Below the pieces are notes generated by a model. The model searched no databases. It was not told the DNA's origin and saw nothing but the letters and a program-made list of their open reading frames with translations. This document shows, piece after piece, positions 54,802 to 63,482 of a stretch of DNA of 64,000 bases. Made by a program: the position numbers and the translations under genes. Position 1 is the stretch's first letter, and each line of letters starts with the position of its first letter. The stretch is from Rhizonema sp. PD37 (GTDB lineage Bacteria > Cyanobacteriota > Cyanobacteriia > Cyanobacteriales > Nostocaceae): assembly GCA_029379215.1 (NCBI GenBank), contig JAQYWO010000013.1, positions 1-64,000 of the forward strand, written 5' to 3'.

Positions 54802-55554
54802 TCAAATCTGTGCCATACCGCCATCAACAAACAACTCAATGCCGTTCACAAAGCTGCTGTCGGCTGAAGCGAGAAAGACAACGGCTTTGGCAATCTCATC
54901 GGGTTTGCCGACTCTTCCCAGTGGGATAACGCTGGCTTGGGTATCAACGAATTCTTGCAACTGCTGGTCATTCAGTCCCAAAAGATCGTAACCAGGAGTC
55001 GGAACCACACCAGGACTAATGGCATTCACTCGGATCTTGCGTTCTCTGAGGTCGAGTGTCCAATTCCGAGCAAATGATCTCACTGCTGCTTTGGTGGCGC
55101 TGTAAACACTGAAAGCTGGCGTACCTTTTATAGAAGCAGTCGAAGCATTCAGGATAATAGAAGCGCCCTCTGGCAATAGTGGCAGTGCCTTTTGTACGGT
55201 AAACAGCAAACCTTTGACGTTTATGTTGAATGTTTTGTCAAAGTGTTCCTCAGTGATTGCTCCAAGTGGGGCAATTTCTCCACCGCCAGCATTAGCGAAG
55301 ATAATATCGAGGTGTCCTTGCTCTTGCTTAATAATGGCAAACAGACGATCAAGATCTGCCAGATTAGAAACATCACTCTGCACAGCCGTAACATTTTTAC
55401 CAATGGCTTCTACAGCAGCATCCAGTTCGGCTTGGCGACGACCCGTGATGTAGACATAGGCACCTTCAGCAACAAACTGTTTAGCAGTAGCAAGACCGAT
55501 ACCACTGTTGCCACCTGTGATCAGGGCGATTTTTCCTTCTAGTTTTCTCATCAT
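54802..55554 (-). CDS. SDR-family oxidoreductase (glucose 1-dehydrogenase-like)
   Basis: A 250-residue classical SDR. The cofactor loop is TGGNSGIG and [17 protein letters not shown] suggests [44 protein letters not shown] with Ser/Tyr/Lys intact, and [14 protein letters not shown] are typical of a group often annotated as glucose 1-dehydrogenase-like but of unclear substrate. It starts with two consecutive ATGs, the second at 55551; the AAAGGATTTGC stretch precedes. It is followed directly by the DUF302 gene and preceded by a cupin gene, all leftward. Confidence 0.92.
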   Translation of the reverse strand: MMRKLEGKIALITGGNSGIGLATAKQFVAEGAYVYITGRRQAELDAAVEAIGKNVTAVQSDVSNLADLDRLFAIIKQEQGHLDIIFANAGGGEIAPLGAITEEHFDKTFNINVKGLLFTVQKALPLLPEGASIILNASTASIKGTPAFSVYSATKAAVRSFARNWTLDLRERKIRVNAISPGVVPTPGYDLLGLNDQQLQEFVDTQASVIPLGRVGKPDEIAKAVVFLASADSSFVNGIELFVDGGMAQI

Positions 55555-55669
55555 GCAAATCCTTTTATTGTTTAGGTTTAAAGCGGTCAGTGTCAGGAGA
55601 AAGAATAGTCAGCCCGTATTGAGAAGCTAAGGCGATGGTATGCTTGAATAACTGAACACTAACTAATCT

Positions 55670-56101
55670 CTAGGGGAGATCTCCAGGTACTCCCAGAATT
55701 TCGTCGCCAATTTCCGTAGAGACGCGCATAAACAATGCCAGATCAGCTTCCTCATTCTCGTTTATCGTCCCTGTTGCTTCAATGAGGTGAGCAAAGGCAC
55801 TGGGTGCAGAAACGACTAACCCGCGAGCTGGTTGATCGCTGAGTGCAGCAACAACATGCGTTGTGCCCATAGGAATCAGGGCACTTTCACCTGTACCTAG
55901 CACAACCTTGTTCTCACCAAGCCAGACAGTAAACTCTCCTTCGAGCACATAAAGTTGTTCGGAATAGCGTGTATGGCGATGGGGTGGAGTCTGCGTACCT
56001 GGAGGGAAATAGCCCTCAATTAGGTCGTATTTACCGTCAGTCGTGGTACGATCGGCGAGGATGGTGAGACGAGAACCAAAAAGCCAGAACGATTGTGTCA
56101 T
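55670..56101 (-). CDS. Cupin-domain protein
   Basis: A 143-residue single-domain cupin. Motif 1 is PPHRHTRYSEQLYVLEGEFTVWLG with the metal-ligand set H-x-H and Glu, and motif 2 is GTGESALIPMGTTHVVAALS with the second His. YFPPGTQTPPHRH begins the fold. It may bind a metal and act as a small dioxygenase, isomerase or sensor. It sits first in the intact part of the leftward cluster (cupin, SDR, DUF302, hydrolase); the relic of a DsbA-like gene precedes it. Role otherwise unknown. Confidence 0.88.
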   Translation of the reverse strand: MTQSFWLFGSRLTILADRTTTDGKYDLIEGYFPPGTQTPPHRHTRYSEQLYVLEGEFTVWLGENKVVLGTGESALIPMGTTHVVAALSDQPARGLVVSAPSAFAHLIEATGTINENEEADLALFMRVSTEIGDEILGVPGDLP

Positions 56102-56171
56102 AGAATAGATCCTTCTAATGAATGAATTGTGTCACAAACGCTCAAGCTTGTGGCTCAGATAAAGCAGGCGT

Positions 56172-56405
56172 TCATGCCGTTTCTAGATGAGGAAAATGAC
56201 GGAAGATAAAACCTAAATTGTTTTCTCCAAACGAAACGTTTCATTGCTGTTGAGCAACTTTAATCAATCGATAGACGTTGGCACTTTTAAAACATTCATA
56301 ATCTCCATACATTACGAAGATTACAGCAGTATTCAGTGTACCTTGAATATGATCCTGGATTGAAGGTGGAACGAATAAAGAACGATTATCAAAGGAGTAA
56401 GTCAT
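56172..56405 (-). pseudogene. DsbA-like thioredoxin-fold protein, in-frame stop, active site altered
   Basis: From ATG 56405 the frame reads MTYSFDNRSLFVPPSIQDHI then QGTLNTAVIFVMYGDYECFK. This matches the N-terminus of DsbA-family oxidoreductases (DHIQG...YGDYECPYC). The CPYC site is CFKS here. The frame stops at a TGA after VAQQQ (56241), but the same frame continues as NNLGFIFRHFPHLETA before a second stop at 56172, which is the family's next segment. The rest of the gene is lost. This is a decayed gene at the head of the leftward stress cluster. Confidence 0.75.
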
Positions 56406-56647
56406 GTTTCGGTTTGTATTAAGCAAACTTAAGCCTCACAACCTGACTGCACCAACATTGTGATGGATTCAATATAGACAATTGTCCCTAGAGAAGTCGT
56501 CCACTCTGAGTTGACATTTTTGTACAATCGAGTGATGGATGAACCTGCCCATCTTGCAGTGGAAAATTATCTCCAACTAAAGTTGGAGACTAAAGCCAAT
56601 CTGAAGGGGAAAAAGTAAAGCTTCACTTTCCTTGCCCTTTTCTCCAT

Positions 56648-56858
56648 TTACAAACTGACAATCCCACGCTTAACAGCAGTAATCACGGCTTGTGTGCGAT
56701 CTTCGCAGCTCCTCCGCAGGAGGTTCGCCCACTCCCAGTTTGCTCAAAATACGATTCACATGCGATTTGACAGTGCTTTCACCAATACTCAAAGTAGTCC
56801 CAATTTCCTGATTACCCATTCCTTGTGCCATCAAACGCAGCACTTCCAACTCTCTACG
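56648..56858 (-). pseudogene. LuxR/NarL-type response-regulator C-terminus split by a hairpin insertion
   Basis: The minus strand reads LEVLRLMAQGMGNQEIGTTL then SIGESTVKSHVNRILSKLGV, the LuxR-type helix-turn-helix, and then frame is lost. If 22 bp (56707-56728) are removed, it continues EDRTQAVITAVKRGIVSL to a stop at 56648, the exact expected family end. The start and whole receiver domain are missing, and the sequence before 56858 is unrelated. The gene is thus truncated and interrupted. Confidence 0.85.
56702..56728. mobile_element. 22-bp hairpin insertion with 5-bp target duplication
   Basis: TTCGC (56702-56706) is repeated directly at 56724-56728, flanking AGCTCCTCCGCAGGAGG, in which CCTCC (56711-56715) and GGAGG (56719-56723) form a stem. 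Removing one TTCGC and the hairpin restores the LuxR-family reading frame. It is too small to encode anything and must move by a trans-acting function or by another copying process. Confidence 0.8.
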
Positions 56859-57410
56859 TCAGGCTTATTGAATCTAACTCTAATAAGTGATCGCTTTGTT
56901 AGTTTATCCCTACCCGATTTTATGAGCTTTTGTAGTATTGTCCTCCAAACTGTCCTCGCTCATATCTTGCACCTGACCGGATAAACCCTGAATAGGCACA
57001 TAAAGAGCATAAAAATGAGACATGAGAGAAAAAATAAGATTAAGTATTAATAGGTTATAAATACAACTATTAAATAAGTGAAATTTGGTAGTTGAGAAAA
57101 ATATTTATTTAAGGAAGTAATAAGGCTTTGCGCCATCACATCCGGACAGCGATGCCTGCGGCGAGCTACGCTAACGCTTCTACAAACCTACCTGATTGGC
57201 GACAAGCCGCAGAAATCGCATGTCCTTACTATATTTACACAATTGGTGGTGTTACTTCTTTTACAAGACATTGAACGCTTAAGAGAACTGGCACTTAGTC
57301 AAGGAATTGACATTCGCTCTTTCCAGGTGCAAGATATAAGCTCGCCTTTGCGCTTGGATTACCTCTAGAATAAGATATGTTTATCTAATGGATCAAATCC
57401 ATGAATTGCC
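56859..57410. other. Gene-poor stretch with a dispersed palindrome and an unassigned frame
   Basis: No clear gene. GCGATGCCTGCGGCGAGCTA followed by CGCTAACGC (57150-57178) is the dispersed palindrome also found at 16199-16223. After it, a frame without start (about 57186-57368) reads LIGDKPQKSHVLTIFTQLVV and ERLRELALSQGIDIRSFQVQ. It has some coding character but I do not recognise it; it may be a relic. The part 56860-57120 is AT-rich and featureless. Confidence 0.45.
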
Positions 57411-57596
57411 ATGAGTGACAAAGAAGCAGTCATTGAACTTGTGAAGCGCTTACCGCCTGACGTATCTCTACGCGAAATTGTTCGAGAAATTGAGTTTATT
57501 GCAGCAGTAAAGGAGGGTTTGAACGAAATTGACCTGGGAAAAGGAGTGTCAATCGAAGCGGTAGAGCAGATGATTGAAGCATGGACTATCAAATAG
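57411..57596 (+). CDS. ParE/RelE-associated antitoxin-like protein
   Basis: A 61-residue acidic protein: MSDKEAVIELVKRLPPDVSL, REIVREIEFIAAVKEGLNEI, then DLGKGVSIEAVEQMIEAWTI. This pattern, a helical protein ending in a segment that binds the toxin, is typical of small cyanobacterial antitoxins that precede ParE/RelE-like toxins. Its 3-prime end overlaps the toxin's ATG (57581) by 16 bases. It would neutralise the toxin and repress the operon. The gene is intact whereas the toxin is not. The start has no strong ribosome-binding site. Confidence 0.8.
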   Translation: MSDKEAVIELVKRLPPDVSLREIVREIEFIAAVKEGLNEIDLGKGVSIEAVEQMIEAWTIK

Positions 57597-57878
57597 TTCT
57601 CTCTCCAAAAGCCGTCCCTTGATTTAGAAGTGATTATTAGATACATTGCGATAAATAATCCCGAAGCTGCAAGGAAATTAGGTCAACGCCTGCTTGAGAA
57701 GACTAAGCAATTGAGCCAGTTCCCTTTTCAAGGTAAAAAAGTGGCTGAGTTTGATGATCCGAATATTCGTCAACTTATCCTTATCCCATATCGAATTGTT
57801 TATAGAGTTGAAGAAGATAAAAAGCAGATCAGTGTTGCTAGATTTTGGCACTCATCACAAGATAGTCTTGAACTTTAG
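57581..57878 (+). pseudogene. RelE/ParE-family toxin with N-terminal frameshift
   Basis: The ATG at 57581 opens MDYQIVLSPKAV, the usual start of this toxin family, then hits a stop (CCT TGA) at 57618-57623. One base out of frame the protein continues LDLEVIIRYIAINNPEAARK, LGQRLLEKTKQLSQFPFQGK and LILIPYRIVYRVEEDKKQIS, to 57878. Joined, the family length (about 98 residues) is recovered, so a single-base change lies at about 57617-57622. A GTG at 57630 could start a shortened protein lacking the first strand. A sequencing error is the alternative explanation. Confidence 0.82.
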
Positions 57879-57921
57879 TCAGCAAGGTATTAACTTCGGG
57901 CTTTGAGGGCTTCTTTGTAAT

Positions 57922-59622
57922 TCAGTTTTCGCTGATAGTCACTTCTGGTTGTTTGAGGAGCCAATTTTGATCTTCTGTTAACTCCAATACCAATTGGTGG
58001 TAATCTACCAAGTTGGGGCGATGACCGACACTGATAAAAGTTGTTCCTATTGCTTGCAGATGTTGATATAATCCCTCTTCATTTTTCAGATCCAAAGCAC
58101 TTGTTGCCTCGTCTAAAATGGCATAGGGTGGTTTACTGACCAATATACGGGCAAAAGTAACACGTTGTTGTTCTCCGAGAGAAAGAACAGATGCCCAGTC
58201 TCGTTCTACATCAAAACCACCGTAGCGTTCATCCAAGTCTTGAAGGTTAACTTGTTGCAGTATTTGTTTAAGTACAGAGTTATCAATCTCAACATTAGTG
58301 TGAGGATAAAGTAACTGCTCACGTAACGTCCCCAAAATCATATAAGGACGCTGTGGTAAAAAGAGCATCTGGTCTAGTTTTGGTCGGACAATGATACCAT
58401 TACCTGCATTCCACAATCCGGCGATCGCACGCAGCAGAGAACTTTTGCCACAACCACTTGGACCTATAATTAACATTCCTTGTGCTGATGGTAATGAGAG
58501 CGACAAATCTTTAATCAAAGTTCTTTGATTATTCGGTGTTTGTAAAGTTAGGTGTTCAACTGCTAAACGGGAATCCTCTACTGTATTAATCTTAGGAGTT
58601 TCATCTTCTTGAGCGTTGGGGTTTTCTAAATATTCAGCAAAGCTGTTGAGACGGTCAATACCTGCCCCAAAAGTAGCCAGAGACTGCAAGCGAGATACAA
58701 TAACATTTAACGAGAAAAATACTCGCACAAATGCTCCTTGTGCTTCTGTAATTTTCCCTACCTCTATTTCTCCGGAGAAAACACTCTTGGCAACGACGAT
58801 CGCTGGGATAATGAAAGGAATAAACTCATAAAAATTAGTCAGAACATTAAGATTAAGTTCCCAGTAAATAAGTTGCTTAAAATTATCAAACGCTTCTAAG
58901 AATCGGGTTTTTGCCTGTTTTGACTCTTGTTCTTCTCCCCGATAAAAGGCAATAGATTCAGCATTTTCACGGATGCGAATTAAGCCAAAGCGAAAGTTAG
59001 CTTCTTTTTTAAGCTGTTCAAAATTCAGTTGGACTAAAGGTCTACCAAAAACGACAGTCGTCAATATTGTGCCAACAAGGGCGTAAATGACTAGAAAAAT
59101 AACCAGTGACTTGGATATTCCCCAAAGAACGCCACTAAAAGCAATAACTTTCAGGATAGCTCCAATAAAGATGAGTAAAAATTTCAGAGAATCATGAGTA
59201 AAGCTTTTGACATCTTCAGCAATTCGCTGATCGGGATTGTCAATTTCAACGTTTGAATTGATGTTATAAAAAGCTCGACGGCTGAGGTAATTATCCAGAA
59301 AACTATTCGTTAGCCACCGTCGCCAGAGAAGACCGAGTCTGTCCTGCAAATAGTTGTAGCCTGCTAAAAGCGGTGCATAAATAATCAGCACCCCAATAAA
59401 TATCTTGATAGTTTGTGCAAATCTTGGTTCATCTCGGGCAGAAAGAGATGAAATTAAAGCTCCCTGCTGGGCGTTAAGTACAACAGCAAGCCCAGTGTAG
59501 GCTAGCAACAGCAAGACTAACAGCAGAAGTAAACCTCTTGATCGCCATTTTTCTTCTCCAAACCAGAAGGGTTTGGCGATCGCCCAGAACCGCTTGAACA
59601 ACTTTAAGTTAAATCTATCCAT
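57922..59622 (-). CDS. ABC transporter of the SbmA/BacA/YddA type (fused permease and ATPase)
   Basis: A 566-residue half-transporter. N-terminal membrane domain of about 340 residues (ABC_membrane_2-like): SRGLLLLLVLLLLAYTGLAV, then WRRWLTNSFLDNYLSRRAFY and IDNPDQRIAEDVKSFTHDSL, the family signature. C-terminal ATPase: GPSGCGKSSLLRAIAGLWNA (Walker A), LSLGEQQRVTFARILVSKPP (signature) and YAILDEATSALD (Walker B), with the H-loop ISVGHRPNLVDYH. Related proteins move vitamin B12, bleomycin or antimicrobial peptides across the inner membrane. A homodimer is expected. It converges with the broken toxin gene. Confidence 0.92.
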   Translation of the reverse strand: MDRFNLKLFKRFWAIAKPFWFGEEKWRSRGLLLLLVLLLLAYTGLAVVLNAQQGALISSLSARDEPRFAQTIKIFIGVLIIYAPLLAGYNYLQDRLGLLWRRWLTNSFLDNYLSRRAFYNINSNVEIDNPDQRIAEDVKSFTHDSLKFLLIFIGAILKVIAFSGVLWGISKSLVIFLVIYALVGTILTTVVFGRPLVQLNFEQLKKEANFRFGLIRIRENAESIAFYRGEEQESKQAKTRFLEAFDNFKQLIYWELNLNVLTNFYEFIPFIIPAIVVAKSVFSGEIEVGKITEAQGAFVRVFFSLNVIVSRLQSLATFGAGIDRLNSFAEYLENPNAQEDETPKINTVEDSRLAVEHLTLQTPNNQRTLIKDLSLSLPSAQGMLIIGPSGCGKSSLLRAIAGLWNAGNGIIVRPKLDQMLFLPQRPYMILGTLREQLLYPHTNVEIDNSVLKQILQQVNLQDLDERYGGFDVERDWASVLSLGEQQRVTFARILVSKPPYAILDEATSALDLKNEEGLYQHLQAIGTTFISVGHRPNLVDYHQLVLELTEDQNWLLKQPEVTISEN

Positions 59623-59717
59623 AATTATTTAAAGCTTTTTTTCAGAGGGAGTCGGGGGAGATACGGTAAATTGCTTATCTATAATTCCCCACTCCCTTAT
59701 TCTCTAAGATTTCCGTC

Positions 59718-60401
59718 TTATTTCCCTATTGATTCGAGGATGCGTATTTTTTTCTGGCGTTCGCACTTAAAACCTTGGTATTGCCAAGTTGGTAAATTGA
59801 CTTGCGTTAGTCGCGTCACCTCTGAACACTGTGGCTGAGTAATTTGACTCAATCCTGCCCACAACAAGCTGCGCGTGACATCCAATCCTGTTTTCAGCCA
59901 TGACTCATGATTACCGGGAATACCTTCTTCGTGAATAATTTCTGGTTCCACCCAAATACCGTGAGCTCCCAAGAGAATTTGCGCCATCCATTTGGCTCGC
60001 GGTACGTGTGTGTTGGAAGTAATCAGCTTCACTTTTCGCACCCCCCAACTGCGGAGAATGGGAATGCCATAATAAAAATTACCAAAGGTAGAATCTGCAC
60101 ACTTTTCTAACCAAACGTTTTGAAACTGCGATGCTGCCAGCTGTCGGAAAATTTGCACAATACAAGGATCTGGGGAACCGTGAGAAATTAAAATCGGCGT
60201 TTGCGGATACTGTTTTGCCAACTCAGCGACATAAATTTCCCGACTAATGCTGCCACCAAGAACAAAAAACGCATCTGCTGGTTTAGAAGATACAGAAATA
60301 ATGTTTATGGTGTTAAGAACCAGCCAACTGCCCACTACAAAGAATAAACCAAAAGCTAGTTTTTTGAGAAATAATTTCTGTCTTCTTGGGAATGGGAACA
60401 A
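59718..60401 (-). CDS. YdcF/SanA-like DUF218 membrane protein
   Basis: A 227-residue protein with one N-terminal membrane helix (KKLAFGLFFVVGSWLVLNTI) and a periplasmic DUF218 domain: ADAFFVLGGSISREIYVAEL, PILISHGSPDPCIVQIFRQL, STFGNFYYGIPILRSWGVRK and VKLITSNTHVPRAKWMAQIL. The family (ElyC, SanA, YdcF) is linked to cell-envelope integrity in other bacteria; the exact chemistry is unknown. It is 95 bp upstream of the ABC exporter in the same direction, so they may share a transcript. Intact. Confidence 0.88.
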   Translation of the reverse strand: MFPFPRRQKLFLKKLAFGLFFVVGSWLVLNTINIISVSSKPADAFFVLGGSISREIYVAELAKQYPQTPILISHGSPDPCIVQIFRQLAASQFQNVWLEKCADSTFGNFYYGIPILRSWGVRKVKLITSNTHVPRAKWMAQILLGAHGIWVEPEIIHEEGIPGNHESWLKTGLDVTRSLLWAGLSQITQPQCSEVTRLTQVNLPTWQYQGFKCERQKKIRILESIGK

Positions 60402-60965
60402 ATTTATCCTGATTTGCTTGCTTGTAACTTAGTATTATAGTTATACTAACTTGCTTGGTCTGTGCAACATAATACCGCTAGAAAAAGCTAAAAGTGGTTC
60501 TTACCAACCGCTCGGTTATTTTTTCCAAACATCTAGAATATTTTAGCATTTGGAGGTTTGATCGCGTAGTACAAGACTAGAAATATTGCTGTCAAATTGG
60601 AAAATAAAAGTAATATATAACTATTCCGCCACAGAGCTATTCACGCATCTTGGATGACAATAATTATTGTCTTATGGGTGATATAACTCGAGTTCTTACA
60701 AGTCGTGTGGACTGATATCTGATGGCTAAAATATGAAGGCTGACAGTAATATTCGTTGCTTTAAAATTACGGATGAAAGTGTCACATAGCCGCAGTAAGC
60801 TTGCGGATGAAGTTGGTTAACCTGAGAAACATAGTAGTAGAAACAATATTTTTAGAAAAAATAAAGGAAAAAAGATGAAGACATTTTAGTTAAGTAAAAA
60901 TACTTAAAAGTATCTGTTCGGATTGCCAAACTGTCAATAACAAAATTATTCCAGCAAATATATAC
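60402..60965. other. Intergenic promoter region, no gene seen
   Basis: 560 bp between the divergent ydcF-like and Ctp genes. AT-rich, no clear coding frame, and no inverted repeat long enough to note. It presumably carries both promoters. Confidence 0.45.
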
Positions 60966-62306
60966 ATGAACCAATCTGCGAAACGTTACTCGCCCTTGCA
61001 AGTAGCTTTGATTGGTGGGGCGCTCGCCACCACTGCTACATTATCTGTAATCGGTTCAGCTTGGTGTCGCTCTGTACAGGCTGCGCTGCAAGATAGCCCA
61101 AAAGCGATCGTTGATCAAGTCTGGCAACTAGTGGATCACGAATATGTAGATTCCACATTTAACAAACAAGATTGGCAAGCAACGAGGCAGAGCCTGTTAA
61201 GCAAAAACTATTCTTCTTCTGAAGAAGCTTATTCTGCCATCCGTGAGGCTTTGAAAAAATTGGGAGATCCTTACACTCGATTTATGGATCCCAAGCAGTT
61301 TCAATCCCTAACCAACACGACTTCTGGGGAAGTCAGCGGTATTGGTATCCGGATGGAACTTAATCAAAAAACTAATGTACTCACAGTTGTAGAAGCTATA
61401 GAGAATTCCCCCGCACTCAAAGCAGGTATCAAGCCTGGAGATCAAATTTTGGCGGTTGATGGCAAATCAACTTCATCAATGAAGGTGGAAGAAGCTTCTA
61501 AGCTCATTAAAGGTAAAGCAGGTACTCCTGTAACGTTAAAACTTAGACGGCTTGGAAGTAATGATTTCGATCTGAAGCTGACACGGGCTAGTATTGAAGT
61601 CCCGACAGTGACTCACAGCGTCAAGCAAGACGGCAATCGGCGCATCGGCTATATCCATTTGAATGAATTTAGTGCCCACGCGGCAACTCAAATGCGACGA
61701 GCGATCGCTGATCTGAACGGCAAGCAAGTCAATAGCTTCGTGTTAGACTTGCGTGGTAATCCTGGTGGTTTGTTGCAATCGAGCATTGAAATTGCCCAGA
61801 TGTGGTTAGAAAATGGTTCGATTGTCCGCACGGTAGATCGTCGTGGGGGAAGTGAAGAAGCTAAAGCAAATCATACGGCTTTGACAAAGCGCCCTTTAGC
61901 GGTGCTTGTGGATAATAATTCAGCTAGTGCTAGCGAAATTCTCACAGGCGCACTTAAGGATAATCAGCGAGCAGTCGTGGTTGGTAGTCAAACCTTTGGC
62001 AAAGCTTTAGTACAGTCAGTTCACCAACTCCCAGATGGTTCCGGCGTAGCAATCACTATTGCTCATTACTTCACACCCAAAGGAACAGATATTAATCATA
62101 AGGGGATTACGCCTGATGTCAAGATAGATTTGACAGCAGCACAACAACGGCAGTTAGCAACTAATCCAAATTTAGTAGCGACTCAAAACGATCCTCAATA
62201 CGCACGTGCGCTTGCAGCTCTATCAAACAACCGCTACGCACAACCGATACCAAATAAAACGTCAGAACGCCCCAGTGGTGATCGTGCTGCCGATCTAAAA
62301 TATTAG
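60966..62306 (+). CDS. S41-family carboxyl-terminal processing peptidase (Ctp)
   Basis: A 446-residue exported protease. The N-terminal hydrophobic segment (ALIGGALATTATLSVIGSAW) is a signal or anchor. The PDZ domain lies at about 110-195 (SGIGIRMELNQKTNVLTVVE, NSPALKAGIKPGDQILAVDG). The S41 core has GYIHLNEFSAHAATQMRRAI, FVLDLRGNPGGLLQSSIEIA, and the catalytic dyad: Ser321 in NNSASASEILTGAL and Lys346 in GSQTFGKALVQS, 25 residues apart as in CtpA. Cyanobacteria have several such enzymes, one of which (CtpA) matures photosystem II D1 protein. Which paralog this is cannot be told by eye. Confidence 0.93.
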   Translation: MNQSAKRYSPLQVALIGGALATTATLSVIGSAWCRSVQAALQDSPKAIVDQVWQLVDHEYVDSTFNKQDWQATRQSLLSKNYSSSEEAYSAIREALKKLGDPYTRFMDPKQFQSLTNTTSGEVSGIGIRMELNQKTNVLTVVEAIENSPALKAGIKPGDQILAVDGKSTSSMKVEEASKLIKGKAGTPVTLKLRRLGSNDFDLKLTRASIEVPTVTHSVKQDGNRRIGYIHLNEFSAHAATQMRRAIADLNGKQVNSFVLDLRGNPGGLLQSSIEIAQMWLENGSIVRTVDRRGGSEEAKANHTALTKRPLAVLVDNNSASASEILTGALKDNQRAVVVGSQTFGKALVQSVHQLPDGSGVAITIAHYFTPKGTDINHKGITPDVKIDLTAAQQRQLATNPNLVATQNDPQYARALAALSNNRYAQPIPNKTSERPSGDRAADLKY

Positions 62307-62397
62307 TGAGTGGATTTTTGGGGAATATTAGAAACGGCTGTCATGAGTTAGTCATGACAACCAACACAACCAATAACCAATAATCCCCACTCTGACA

Positions 62398-63342
62398 ATG
62401 AATTCTGACATCTTCAAGCCAAAGGTATCGGTTGTCATACCTATTTATAATGGTGAGGTAGATTTACCGGAGTTAATCTGTTGTCTCCACGCTCAAACTT
62501 ACCCAAGGCAATTGGTGGAGTATTTGCTGGTAGATAATAACAGTAGCGATCGCACTCTGACTCTGTTAAAAGAATACGCCGAAAATTCCCCAATCACTAT
62601 TCACCTAAAAAGCGAAAACCAAATTCAAAGCTCTTACGCTGCCCGTAACACTGGTGTGCTTGCTGCTAGTGGCGAAATACTTGCCTTTACTGATGCTGAT
62701 TGTCGTCCACAGCCAGAATGGTTAGATTCATTAATTGCGCCTTTTGTCAATCAAAATGTGGCTGTAGTTGCTGGAGAAATTTTGGCGCTGCCAGGGAAAA
62801 CCCTGCTAGAACAGTATGCGGAACGTCAAGAAACTCTCTCACAAAAGCATACCCTTGGGCATAAATTTTGTCCCTACGGGCAAACTGCTAATTTAGCGAT
62901 TCGACGGCAAGTTTTGGCAAAGGTGGGTTTATTTCGTCCCTATCTGACAAGTGGAGGTGATGCCGACATATGTTGGCGGATATTACTTGAAAAAGTTGGG
63001 CGTTTGGAATTTGCCTCAAATGCGATCGTGCAGCATCGCCACCGTGCAACACTCAAGGAATTGGAAAGTCAATGGCGGCGATATGGGCGCTCAAATCGCT
63101 ATCTACATGAACTGTACGGTGTAGAGTTGATGCGGGATATTACACTTACAGAATGTGGTTATCGTTTGGGGCGCTGGTTGTTGAAGGAATTCCCGCTCTT
63201 CAGCATCCAAGCTTTAAGCGGTAAAGCCAGCTTTGTGAATTTATTCAACACGCCGATTAATTTATTCACTGCTAGGGCACGTTTTGCTGGGCAACGGGAT
63301 GCTAAGTTACCAGAAAAAGCTAAGATGATAGCGTGGCTCTAA
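62398..63342 (+). CDS. Family 2 glycosyltransferase
   Basis: A 314-residue GT-A-fold glycosyltransferase. VSVVIPIYNGEVDLPELICC leads to LLVDNNSSDRTLTLLKEY. The nucleotide-sugar and metal motif is FTDADCRPQPEWL (DAD), acceptor-side residues include GQTANLAIRRQVLAKVGLF, and DADICWRILLE is the second acidic motif. A soluble enzyme, perhaps membrane-associated through the C-terminal hydrophobic/basic region. It probably transfers sugars for exopolysaccharide or lipid glycosylation. It lies 91 bp after the Ctp gene in the same direction and upstream of a response regulator. Confidence 0.92.
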   Translation: MNSDIFKPKVSVVIPIYNGEVDLPELICCLHAQTYPRQLVEYLLVDNNSSDRTLTLLKEYAENSPITIHLKSENQIQSSYAARNTGVLAASGEILAFTDADCRPQPEWLDSLIAPFVNQNVAVVAGEILALPGKTLLEQYAERQETLSQKHTLGHKFCPYGQTANLAIRRQVLAKVGLFRPYLTSGGDADICWRILLEKVGRLEFASNAIVQHRHRATLKELESQWRRYGRSNRYLHELYGVELMRDITLTECGYRLGRWLLKEFPLFSIQALSGKASFVNLFNTPINLFTARARFAGQRDAKLPEKAKMIAWL

Positions 63343-63482
63343 GAATTTTTGATTTTAGATGCTCAGATTATGAGTTGTTGGTTGTCAATATGAGACGCTA
63401 ATCAACAATTAACAATCATTATTCAACCAATTAGTATGAAATTTCGCTAAATTTGGATTATGTAGCTTAAAGGATGCTTTAA

